Shown here: positions 56,201-64,000 of the stretch, one piece after another
How the letters are laid out: every line of letters starts with the position of its first letter
How positions within the stretch are numbered: the stretch's first letter is position 1
Assembly: GCA_963930775.1 (NCBI GenBank)
Contig: OZ005698.1
Location: 4,842,501 to 4,906,500 of the forward strand
Source: Cliona cf. orientalis
Lineage: Eukaryota > Porifera > Demospongiae > Clionaida > Clionaidae
Reading direction: 5' to 3'
Length of the DNA: 64,000 nt
Translations under genes and position numbers: made by a program
Notes under the pieces: generated by a model
The model's input: the letters and a program-made list of their open reading frames with translations, nothing else
Told to the model about the DNA's origin: nothing
The model's database searches: none

Positions 56201-59200
56201 TTTTATGGAAGAAATTTTTAGTGAGGTCAACCATATCCTCTGTGCAATCTTTAATAGGATAAAAAATTAGCATGATACAATTTTTACTAATGAGAGCAGG
56301 TGGCGAAATCGTTAAATTTTCTCCAGGTGAAAATTGCACTGATTTTTTACAGTGGCATGCATGAAAATCTTCACTATATAGAACTTTCACCCAGCCCAGC
56401 TGTGTTTGTGTTGCGGAATTAATCGATGAAAAGAAATTTCGCCAATGCAGTAGAGGATATACATTATACATGTACATGTATGGCAGGCAACCTTTAGGTA
56501 ATGATTAATGCAGAACAAAATATTCACATATAAAAATTTTGCCATTGAGAACTGATGGTAAAATTTGTGATAATTTTCTCCTGGCGAAATTTTCTAGCTA
56601 ACACTGGAGCCTCTTTGGCATGGCAATGAGTAGCCTTGCCTCTAGGCTAGGCAATAACAGCTTGAGCATATCCCTAAGTCTTGATATTATGATCAGAAGA
56701 TACATAATAATATTATAGATGATTTTTGAGAGCTGACTCAGAGAGTGACTTTGTTCTGTACACCTGTTTGATTATCCATCTTTGATAACAAGGTGCCCTG
56801 GCCCAGCTGGATTACCCTTGCAGACAATGGTTGATTCGGGCCAGGTGCCAGTCCAGGAGCCTGATGATCACTAGTGTGCAATTGTACTAATGTGTGAGTG
56901 CATGTGTGTGGGTATGCATGTGTGTGATGACTGTATTTGATAATGAGTATCCCCGGGATTAAATTTTAATACTTTTATTTGGGACATTCATGTCAGTGAA
57001 TACCGTGAAGCTATGAAGTTCTAGCAGTTCTGATTTCCTCTTCTGGAGATTTACACGCCCATTTTTTTGTTCACAGTGCTTATTGCACTCGGTCCTCGAG
57101 CTGCTTTGGTACAATCACATCCCTCACACCCATGATACATGTAACTTACTTACCGTATCCGATCTAATTAACGCGCCTCTCTAATAGATGCACCACCTCG
57201 GCCTGAAGTGCAATTTTCACGCTCTATTTAAGTGCGCCCACCCACGCGTCCCTATACTTTTGTGTACAAATTTTGCGCGCCATCTGGTCGCGAAGAATAA
57301 TTTTCATGCTCTAATGGCGCGCCATCCAGCACTCGTAATTATTTTTTCATGGCGCGTTAATTAGATTGGATACGGTACATGTACATGTACCGTATATAGC
57401 CGGAAAATTTGGCAGGGAATTAAATTTGGCGGTTTGGCGGTCTAGGTTACAACCGCCAAATTAAAATCTGCCAGAATTTCCTACTCGCATGTATACATAT
57501 GGCAATCCTGTACGTTTAAAATTCTTGCAATAGTGATTTTGGGCTCAACCACCAAATTTAATTTCCGCCAATATTTCCAGCTATACGATATCTATCAATA
57601 GATTCATAGACAAACATTCGTGTGTATTAAAGTACAGTACTAATTGTTGGAGTTGCAAGAATGCAATCATTATTCTACACAATTAAACCCTGTCCTGTGG
57701 TATCTTTACTCTTACTGATTAACCCTTGGCGCATGTGCGGAGGGTTACAGTAGTCATTCTGTGTCTGTGTGCGTGTGTGTGTCTGTCTGTCTTTCTGTCT
57801 ATCTCTTACCAAGCTGGCTGCTACATACCTTGTTTGTGAGTTCAAAGTGCGGTATTATAAGGTTCCTCATGGCATTTCAAAGGCATGAATTGTGTGGACT
57901 TCTCCAAAAACGCTTTATTCACCAGTTTTGGCATTAGCTTCTTGCAATTGACTTTGTCCGGCTAGCGGTAGCATGACTTTACGTATAAATAGAATGTTGT
58001 GTGTTGCGTGTTATGTATATTTGGTACACGTTATTACCCCTCAGCACATGTGCATTAGGCACGGTAATAGTCACCGCCCCCACCTTCCTCGCTTAGCGAA
58101 TTGGCAAACTTTCAATTGCAATAGTGGCTTCTTTTCATGATCAACTCTAAGGATATGTATGTTTAGCACCATATACATGTATATGCCACCCTTTGACTGG
58201 CTAGCTACATGTAACTATATATATACACATGCATGTGCATGGCCATGCAGTGCTTGGACCCAAGTGATCAAATCGCAGTGACAGTATTGGACATGCAATA
58301 CTGCTTAGTGTAAATATGCTTCACTCTTGTGCCAAGGTTATGCATCATAGTTCCAAGATGTTTTGAAGAATCGAAGCTAGCTATTGTCCCCAAGAATCAG
58401 AGGCTACTATGCTGAGGAAAGTTGACACAGTGCAGCGTTTGATACAACTCCTTTTACCATAATATTATGTACCATTGGAATGATGTAGCTATTGGGGATA
58501 TGGTCAAGTGTTTCATATTATAGGCTAGGCATAACATTGTACGTGTACAGCACTTGGATCCTTGAACATATCAGTGCAGGGTTTTGCACTATAGTGCTTC
58601 ATGTTGATTCTGTACTTTCCTGTATTATATTATTATGTTTATGATGCAGAGTGTTGGGATGTTCTTACTTCACCTGTTATTCACTGAAGCATTTGATGAA
58701 ACAAACTACTAAACCAATTAAGAGCAAGCATTTTTTGGTAAGAGTATAGATGTCCATTCATGTTTGAGGCATGTACACCTTGTCTGTTACCATCGCTACA
58801 ACCACCATCCCTACGTGCCTACTTCATAATCATTTAATTTTGTGCTATGCATGTATAGATTATTACATGTATACCAAGGTGCAGGTCTCTATGCATTTAT
58901 ACAACCGAGGGCTGAAGGTCCAAGTCTGTGGAAATCAGAGACTGAACCAAGATATAGAACGGACTTGTGCCGTGGGCTATGTGGCCCTGACAACGTATCC
59001 TCATGAAGCAACAACAGCGCTGGCTATAAAAATCAAGTCGAGCTTCCTGCAACACAGTAAAATATTTCGAATCATCATGACCATGAAAGCCGTCTAGTAT
59101 TTAATAATTAATGCTTACTGTTAGCTCATGGCCAAGCCTTCAAGAAGGCTAAATGCTCTGAACTTCCACAGTAATAGCTTTCTTGTTGGCCACACAGTAC

Positions 59201-61980
59201 CAAACCTCGTGACTCTCTGGCCAATATCTCCTTTACAGCTACAGCTGCTCACGAGCTGCTGACTCGGTATTCAATTACTCCACCCACTTATGGCAATTAG
59301 CCTTCAACCTCTCCATAATACTGTAGTACCATCACAATTGCTGGTAGTAGTCCTACTACAGTGTGCTTTAAGGCAGTTATCAGATCTTGAATGTAAATAT
59401 AAGGTTTGATTAGTAATTTATCAACCTCATATGGAGAAATCTGATTTATCAGAGTTTAGAACCATGGCACAATCTTATATACCCTGTAATTTGTGTTAAT
59501 TTAAATTTATGCTGTAAATTTTAGCATAAATATTTTGTTTGGAAATTTTTTATCATTATCAAATGCACGCCATACATGTATATTTGTGAACTATTTTCAC
59601 GTAAAAATTTTCGTCACATTGTGCCAAATGAAAATTTAACAGCAAAGAATTCGCAAATTACCGGTATGTTACTGTTTACTTGTAATGCAGGATGTTAGTT
59701 TGTCAAACCTCCTCCCATTCAACTCCTTGTCACCAGTGCCAGAAATCCACACATGGCCAACCTCGCTCAGTTTTCGTGAGTGGCCATATTGTAATCTTTT
59801 TTAGACTAGTAATATATGTTATTCTTATTATGTGTATTACAGACCGAGTCCAAGGTCTCTACGCCTTTTAAGAGACCTGAAGGCCCTGGGCTGTAGCACT
59901 CCATGCGCAGCAAAGGTGCTACTAAGGACCTGAGAGTCTCTTAAAAAGCGTAGAGACCATTGGACGAGGTCTCTAAAGCCCCGTTTACACGTACCAAACC
60001 AGTTTAAACTGAACCGGATTAAATCGCGTTTACACGCACTCGCTTGACCCGAGTTAAGATATTCATAGCCCACTACTATGCACGTAACCCACTTCTAATC
60101 CACATCAGGATGTGGGTTACAACCCGGGTCAACTAATTCGGTTTACAAGTGGATTAGCGCGTTTACACATAAGCGAGTTAGTTTAACGCGGATCCTGACC
60201 CGAGTTAAGGCCTACGTGTAAACGGGGCTTAACTGATTTAGAGTATAGCATCTGTAACCATGACATTTATCCTGGGGACTAGGCTACTGTTGCACTGTGC
60301 ATCTTTTGTCTTTGGCAGCCCAATAATAGACCTACCTCTCTAAGAGGTCTATAAGTCACCTGAGAGGTCTCTAAGTGAAATAATGGACCTCCAACTGACC
60401 AATCAGATTACTGTATTTGTTATGACTATATTATTCTAAATGTACGTATGTGTTTTACTTGTTTTTATAGACCTGACTGCCTTAAGTGAATCAAGTATTC
60501 ACCACTGTGAATGTTATGGTCTCCAGAAATCAGTGAGATTACAATACATTTCTCTTTTATTGTACGTATAAACGTTAATTTTATGCTAACCTTCATTGTA
60601 GACTTTGTATGAGCTGGACCTCTGTCGTGGAGCACTGTATGCTCAGCCTGAAAGATTCTTTAATATGTGCATTCAAGCTGAGATGTTGCTACATCCCTGG
60701 GAATATGCTTCAGGCTTGATAGACCTCAGTGTAAGTAGTTGATGTACGTACCGCTATGGTAGCCCCACAGTGCTTACTGCAGTCTGCTTATGCTGCAGAA
60801 TCGACCCAACCATCAAGTGTATGGAACAATAGCTACAGCTATTTGTATCAGTGTGGTCTATAATACTTTGCCGCTTTATGTGCTGTTGCCTATGGAATCG
60901 GAACTGGCATTTGCCAGTCGGTAATGGTCGTCACGCCAGAAGCAAGATCCCCTCTGCTGTCTGGCCCAGTGCAGGAGGGGGGATACTTAGTTTGGGCTTC
61001 TATAGTAATACCATAGTTAATCAAATACAACGCATGATCCAATTTAACGCAATAAATTAGCATTTTACGAATTCTCATAATGTTTATATATGGAGCAATT
61101 AAAATTGAACTTATTTTTTTCCATGCGTTGTATTAGATTAAGTATGGTAGTACCTTTTCACGCAGTATGCTAGGCTACCTATACCGAGAGCCAGTAGCAT
61201 GAATGTTGCATGTACTTGCACAAGAGTTTTTATAGATAAGATTTGTCCACACCATATAGTACATGTCCATGTATGCATGTGTAGTTTAGTCCCTTGTTCT
61301 GTACGTGTATAGAACAATTGATATCTTTCTTTAAATTGTAGCTACAGCGCAAAGCTCTGTTGACAGTTTTGTTGGAGTGGGATTGTCCAAGTCGAGCACT
61401 GGGTGCATTTGTTGAGAGTTGGCTAAGCAGTGGAGGTGGTACCTCTTTGCTTGCTCAGTGGCTCTCACAAAAATTGACCACATTTAGTGCAGATTTAGAA
61501 GGCCTATGTAAGTTAGTGTGTGTATGTCTACAATGTAAAAGCTAATACATATAATTCAGGCCAAGCTCTAGTTGAAGGCTCTCCTTTGAGCATTCCCCTC
61601 TCTTCTTATTGGAGACAGCTGACAGCAATGATCAACTTAATTGAGAAGATAATGGCTTGTGCCTCAGTTTCAGATATGAATGAAGACTCAGGTGTGCTAA
61701 GCAGTAGGACAGATTGATAGATTGGTATGATTTAACTTTTGTTATATTTTTACTCATGCAGAACTTCTGTGCTTTGATGAATTCTACTGCAAGGCCATCA
61801 CTCAGCAACGAGTAAGATATATATAGTACATTTGATGAATTATACACAAAGGGGTCACTTTTTCCATAATTTCTCTGAGCCACACAGGAAGAACTGATGT
61901 TTGCTTCATTACCTAGACGATGTGCCAAGCACTAGCGTACCTCCTTGATAGTATCAGCGAGAATAGATTAGATAAGGCAG
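44205..61980 (+). CDS. AHCTF1: Nucleoporin ELYS (AHCTF1), N-terminal two-thirds, split by transposons
   Basis: Exons: 44205-44859, 45506-45791, 48344-48525, 55883-56075, 58650-58737, 59691-59775, 60471-60565, 60602-60730, 61342-61507, 61560-61691, 61762-61811, 61917-61980. Phases match at every junction listed. The start encodes a seven-bladed beta-propeller (GGLLSNNAIAWLVVENSVLI). EPENDPRSFVYLW and FLGLFDINQWYQAQMP match the corresponding ELYS segments almost residue for residue. GCSYFTCYSLK and GLIDLS then follow as in human ELYS. Later exons are alpha-helical (ALLTVLLEWDCPSRALGAFV). ELYS binds chromatin and seeds nuclear pore assembly. Intron 3 (48526-55882) contains a 6 kb transposon. Exons may be missing between 59775 and 60471, and the C-terminal part with the AT-hook lies beyond the window. 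A further possible exon is 62408-62468 (DFVEDNVTLLINIIPPNIFV), but its phase does not fit. Confidence 0.88.
46330..46920. repeat. Repeat-rich segment of ATGAAATGCC-type words
   Basis: The words CATAGG, GGCATTTTCA/TGAAAATGCC and CATGAAATT recur in both orientations across about 600 bp of ELYS intron 2, ending near CTATGAAAACAATTCATAGG. It could fold extensively; no element ends were defined. Confidence 0.5.
47120..47332. repeat. MITE family B, copy 2
   Basis: Ends CTGTTTAGTGGGAAACTTTC / GAAAATTTTCTCCC...CCACTGTACGG with TA flanks. More diverged than copy 1 at 31803. In ELYS intron 2. Confidence 0.8.
47402..48180. repeat. Family E-related composite, partly inverse of 17613-17830
   Basis: Left end TGTATGGCGGGTAATTTTCT preceded by TAT. 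The segment 47980-48090 (AGAATATTAGTGTTGAGGAC, GGCTACTGTTGTTCGC) is the inverse of 17700-17825. The right side contains GGGGTGGAAACTTTCAAAAT. It lies immediately before ELYS exon 3. Confidence 0.6.
49108..49210 (+). repeat. Left terminal inverted repeat of the RecQ/DUF6589 transposon
   Basis: 103 bp, identical to the inverse of 55133-55235 except for T versus C within CCAGACTCCGCCC. A likely binding site for the transposase and a likely promoter for the helicase gene 81 bp further in. Confidence 0.92.
49292..50690 (+). CDS. Compact RecQ-like DNA helicase of the transposon
   Basis: Two exons, 49292-49794 and 49862-50690, joined within a Trp codon (443 residues); MEELVNKAAL at residue 9 is an alternative start. 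All superfamily 2 RecQ motifs are visible: LPTGSGKS (46-53, Walker A), VVSPLVSLMKDQV (Ia), VIDEAHLVKKWGESFR (DEAH box plus the aromatic-rich RecQ loop), MSLTATAS (III), RTIIFCRS (IV), IVATVAFGMGLD (V) and YMQETGRAGRDG (VI, arginine finger). The protein ends in a short cysteine cluster CKCCDLCSVHCTCKSC, in place of the winged-helix and HRDC domains of cellular RecQ proteins. It looks intact. Expected activity is ATP-driven 3'-5' DNA unwinding. A role in transposition or in repair of the excision site is inference. Confidence 0.9.
50864..55125 (-). pseudogene. DUF6589-type protein, proposed transposase (one frameshift)
   Basis: Eight exons in coding order: 54735-55125, 54518-54672, 53975-54465, 53769-53909, 53587-53671, 52831-53360, 52472-52774, 50864-51853 (about 1028 residues). 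The N-terminus has a zinc-binding pattern (CSLCYCELP ... CLPCH), then a basic Pro/Arg-rich linker, then FSWGDLMDELERFSPVFYQL and LVQRIISTLLYSGHAPKQ, typical of DUF6589 proteins. Candidate acidic residues are in LVGDNLDKHV, LFGGDLLTAKRARGS and FNLLFEYEYALTP, a D-D-E order compatible with an RNase H-fold transposase. Exon 53975-54465 is 491 nt; the reading frame shifts at a run of four C (54110-54113). One extra base there restores both frame and exon phase, so this is either a recent inactivating change or a sequence error. The catalytic role is inferred. Confidence 0.8.
55133..55235 (-). repeat. Right terminal inverted repeat of the RecQ/DUF6589 transposon
   Basis: Inverse of 49108-49210 with one difference. 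The DUF6589 gene's first ATG is 8 bp inside its inner edge. Confidence 0.92.
55469..55847. repeat. MITE family K, copy 1
   Basis: Ends TTGTATTTATTCAAATAG / TATTTGAATAAATACGG flanked by TA. The interior GAGCCGCCCTCGAATAGTAGC is shared, in inverse, with 22559-22982. It ends 35 bp before ELYS exon 4. Confidence 0.85.
56076..57152. other. ELYS intron 4, first part
   Basis: No gene. 56140-56580 is rich in AATTTTCAC / GTGAAAATT words in both orientations, which looks like a decayed MITE. The rest is unremarkable. Confidence 0.4.
57153..57375. repeat. MITE family N
   Basis: Ends CCGTATCCGATCTAATTAAC / GCGTTAATTAGATTGGATACGG with TA on both sides. The interior contains CGCGCC-rich words. About 15 bp separate it from family C copy 2. 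Confidence 0.85.
57390..57588. repeat. MITE family C, copy 2
   Basis: Ends CCGTATATAGCCGGAAAATT / ATATTTCCAGCTATACGA flanked by TA; the body matches 4294-4505 (GTTACAACCGCCAAATTAAA, GCAATAGTGATTTTGGGCTC). Confidence 0.85.
57715..58080. repeat. Dispersed repeat L, copy 2
   Basis: TTAACCCTTGGCGCATGTGC, a TG/TCTG microsatellite and GGCATGAATTGTGTGGACTT match the inverse of 13700-13960. In ELYS intron 4. Confidence 0.6.
59842..59975. repeat. Foldback repeat in ELYS intron 6
   Basis: Arms of about 34 bp: CCAAGGTCTCTACGCCTTTT and the inverse of AAAAAGCGTAGAGACCATTGG. GGTCTCTA words recur at 60340-60380. It directly abuts the next element. Confidence 0.75.
59976..60230. mobile_element. Inverted-repeat MITE with AAGCCCCGTTTACACG ends
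   Basis: Ends AAGCCCCGTTTACACGTA / TACGTGTAAACGGGGCTT, 255 bp. Internal words CGAGTTAA, GGTTTACA and GCGTTTACAC recur in both orientations. Termini of this type are known from several animal genomes. No clear target duplication. Confidence 0.8.
61011..61147. repeat. MITE family J, copy 4
   Basis: Ends CCATAGTTAATCAAATACAA / GTATTAGATTAAGTATGG with TA flanks; the interior GGATCATGCGTTG is found in inverse. In the ELYS intron between exons 60602-60730 and 61342-61507. Confidence 0.75.
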
Positions 61981-62882
61981 GTGTTATAAATTTGACTACA
62001 TTCACAGTCGTGGCCAAAGCCCTCTGAGGAGTCATTTCCAGTCGTGGCCTGACTGATGGTATCTGAATCAAAATAATATGGTTGCTTCAACAAATAATAT
62101 TGTTTGCTCAAACCTTTTATATTGGCTTTGCTGACACGTAGCACCAACTCGTTGAAATTTGTCTGTTTAAAATCCCTATAGTGTAAACGTAACTTCATTG
62201 TGCATAAGTCACTTGCACATGGTTGACCCCTTCATTCAAACTGACTGCAAATTTTCTCTATCTTTTCATTATCTATGCTGTCACAATTTTTATTATTGTA
62301 ATTATAGCAGGAAAATTTCATCAATAGATATATGTACATATTCGCCACCTGGTTTTATTCGACAAATTACATGTATGTATGCCCGTGATTCTTTGTCCTG
62401 TGTTAGGATTTTGTAGAAGATAATGTAACCTTATTGATAAACATTATTCCACCGAATATTTTTGTAGGTATATTTGATGTCACAGTCATAAGGTGGCTAA
62501 TATGCATGAGTTATAAATTCAGAGTAAGCTCACATACTCAGAGAAAATCTAAACAATAATCATCTCCCTGGTTGCATGACTAAGTACAGTGTATAGTATA
62601 GTGTGCATTCTGTAGAATGAACTTTAAACGTATTATTTTGTAGACCATACCCCTTGATACTAGTCTCGCAAGCCAGCCCCTCCTAACCTAACACAAAAAG
62701 CGAGAAAGGGTCTGGTAGATGAAATTACTTCTGCTTGTCCCTGGGTAGAGCATATATACGACCTACCAATGAAATTTCAGCATGTAGTCACATGACCAAT
62801 GAGTCTCATTATTCGCTATTTACGCACGTATACGCAATATTAATATTATGTTACATTCGCGCATTGCTTAAGTGGAGCAATC

Positions 62883-63590
62883 ATGGAGAAAGACAAGGCT
62901 GCGATTGAGAGAGCTGTCATTTCAGCAAGTGCTGCACTAGGCTATGACAATGTCAATAAGCCCAACATCATTTATAGTGTGCATACTTTTGAATCCATGG
63001 AAGGTACCTTCAATCAAATGATACAAACACTGAAAAAGGAACGAACAAAAATGCCGAGAACTATACTTTATTGTCAACATCAAGACAACTGTGCGCAGCT
63101 CTACTTGCAAATGAAATTGATGCTTGGAGAAGAACATGTTGAGCCTTTAGGGGCACCAGATTTACCAGAGTTTCGTTTATTTGATTTACAAGTGCAGTAC
63201 ACGAGTCTGTGAAGGAGAGTGTACTAAAATGCCTGGTTCGCCAGTACGAATTGTAATAGCCACGATAGCTTTTGGGTTGGGTATTGACACTAGCGATATC
63301 AGATACGTTGTTCACTGGGGTCCACCGCAGGACATAGAACAGTATGTCCAGGCTACTGGATGGGCAGGTAGAGATGGAAGAACATCACATGTAATACTAC
63401 TGTATGGAAAGGGATTGAAGCGTCACGTAGAGCAAACCATGCTGGACTACTATGAGAATACTACTGATTATCGACGACAAACATTGTTTCGTGATTTCGA
63501 TGTAATCCCAACATTAATGGTTGTTTGTGTTGTGATGTCTGTAGTATGAATTGTAATTGTGGTGACTGTGATGAACAATTTTTTTAATGT
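62883..63590 (+). pseudogene. RecQ-like helicase pseudogene with helicase core deletion
   Basis: The first 22 residues (MEKDKAAIERAVISASAALG) match the start of an intact relative. The sequence then jumps directly to KPNIIYSVHTFESMEGTF, which in the intact copy follows motif III, so Walker A and the DEAH box are gone. Frame breaks occur near 63190, 63250 and 63515. Motif VI reads QATGWAGRDG, with Trp replacing the first arginine. The final cysteine cluster CLCCDVCSMNCNCGDC is still readable in another frame. It cannot make an active helicase. Confidence 0.85.
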
Positions 63591-63607
63591 GTGATGTAAA
63601 CATGTAT

Positions 63608-64000
63608 TTACAATAGTCCAGCTAACAATTTTGTCCATTGTATTTTCATCCATGTGCTTACCACATCCTTATTTAGCGATAAAAGATTGTTCTGAAATGT
63701 ACTGAACGAGCTGTGTTTACGTCCACGCAAGTTACGGAAGACTTTAGCACCATGCACCTTATTTACTATACGAGTCATGTCTTTGTCAGCTGTAGGAATC
63801 TTGTGATCTGTGGTTTGAGATGGTAGCATGTCGAAGTTGTCTAATATATCTCTTCAAGTGGAGCAATGCACTTTCCTAATCGGGTGATGGCCTTGGGTGT
63901 TTTGTTAGCTTGGATGGCATCTTTCAGAAGTCTGTTCAAATGTTCCATGAACAGGTCACAGCTAATATTTTTACCAGGTTCACCGTATGTATTTATGAAC
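63608..64000 (-). pseudogene. DUF6589-type proposed transposase remnant (C-terminal part)
   Basis: The minus strand reads YGEPGKNISCDLFMEHLNRL, a frame break near 63850, then DKDMTRIVNKVHGAKVFRN and LRGRKHSSF. These align with GKQGRNVSMDLHMEHINKEC and HIRGRKHSKF of 50864-51853. It continues beyond the window. Its stop codon lies about 20 bp from the helicase pseudogene's end, the same convergent layout. Confidence 0.8.

Larger units (their letters stand above)
62661..64000. mobile_element. Second RecQ/DUF6589 transposon, decayed, cut by the window end
   Basis: The left end TAGTCTCGCAAGCCAGCCCC plus GGGTCTGGTAGATGAA has the same layout as the other family ends. Inside lie helicase remnants on the plus strand and, convergent to them, the C-terminal part of a DUF6589 protein on the minus strand, as in 49108-55235. 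The left flank CCTTGATAC is the predicted half of a 9 bp duplication; the right end is outside the window. Confidence 0.85.

Noticed and set aside
58771-59097. Plus-strand ORF of 108 codons, considered as an ELYS exon
   Set aside because: The ELYS frame and phase close directly from 58650-58737 to 59691-59775, and the usable acceptor here gives a stop in the required phase.
61968-62198. Minus-strand ORF of 76 codons
   Set aside because: Overlaps the end of an ELYS exon on the other strand and shows no family resemblance.

Overview
The window looks like a gene-poor, intron-rich stretch of metazoan nuclear DNA, most likely from a sponge (demosponge) or another early-branching animal. This rests on split genes with GT-AG introns that I could join codon by codon, on animal-type proteins (ELYS, HAUS8, phosphatidylserine decarboxylase, an SDR related to DHRS11, a WSCD-like sulfotransferase), and on an extreme density of small inverted-repeat transposons. 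The species is inference. No bacterial operon, rRNA gene, CRISPR array or typical virus was seen.

Layout. 222-6305 (+) holds the last five exons of a DHRS11-like short-chain dehydrogenase. 6965-8176 (+) is a sulfotransferase, essentially intronless. 8660-16409 (-) is HAUS8, an augmin (microtubule-branching) subunit, convergent with the sulfotransferase. 16.4-33.6 kb is mostly transposon debris: a large inverted repeat, a 1 kb GC-rich inverted-repeat element, tRNA-derived SINEs, and a few unassigned exon candidates at 21.4-24.4 kb. 33606-38773 (+) is a complete six-exon phosphatidylserine decarboxylase. 40.9-44.2 kb is unassigned. 44205 to at least 61980 (+) is the nucleoporin ELYS (AHCTF1), whose third intron has been filled with mobile DNA.

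The most interesting object lies in that ELYS intron. It is a 6128 bp transposon (49108-55235) with 103 bp terminal inverted repeats that differ at one position and a perfect 9 bp target duplication. It carries two convergent genes: a compact RecQ-like helicase (+) and an eight-exon protein of the DUF6589 type (-) that I propose is the transposase. A second, decayed copy with the same gene order starts at 62661 and runs off the window. Two internally deleted derivatives (25773-26437, 39722-40244) and a 31 bp minimal hairpin (38972-39002) share its TAGTCTCG ends and 9 bp duplications, so the whole family can be read in this one window.

A second theme is a set of short MITE families whose ends all begin CCGTA (or a close variant) flanked by TA. 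Many are nested in one another, which gives a relative insertion history. Coordinates of exons were derived by hand from splice signals and reading frame and may be off by a base or two.
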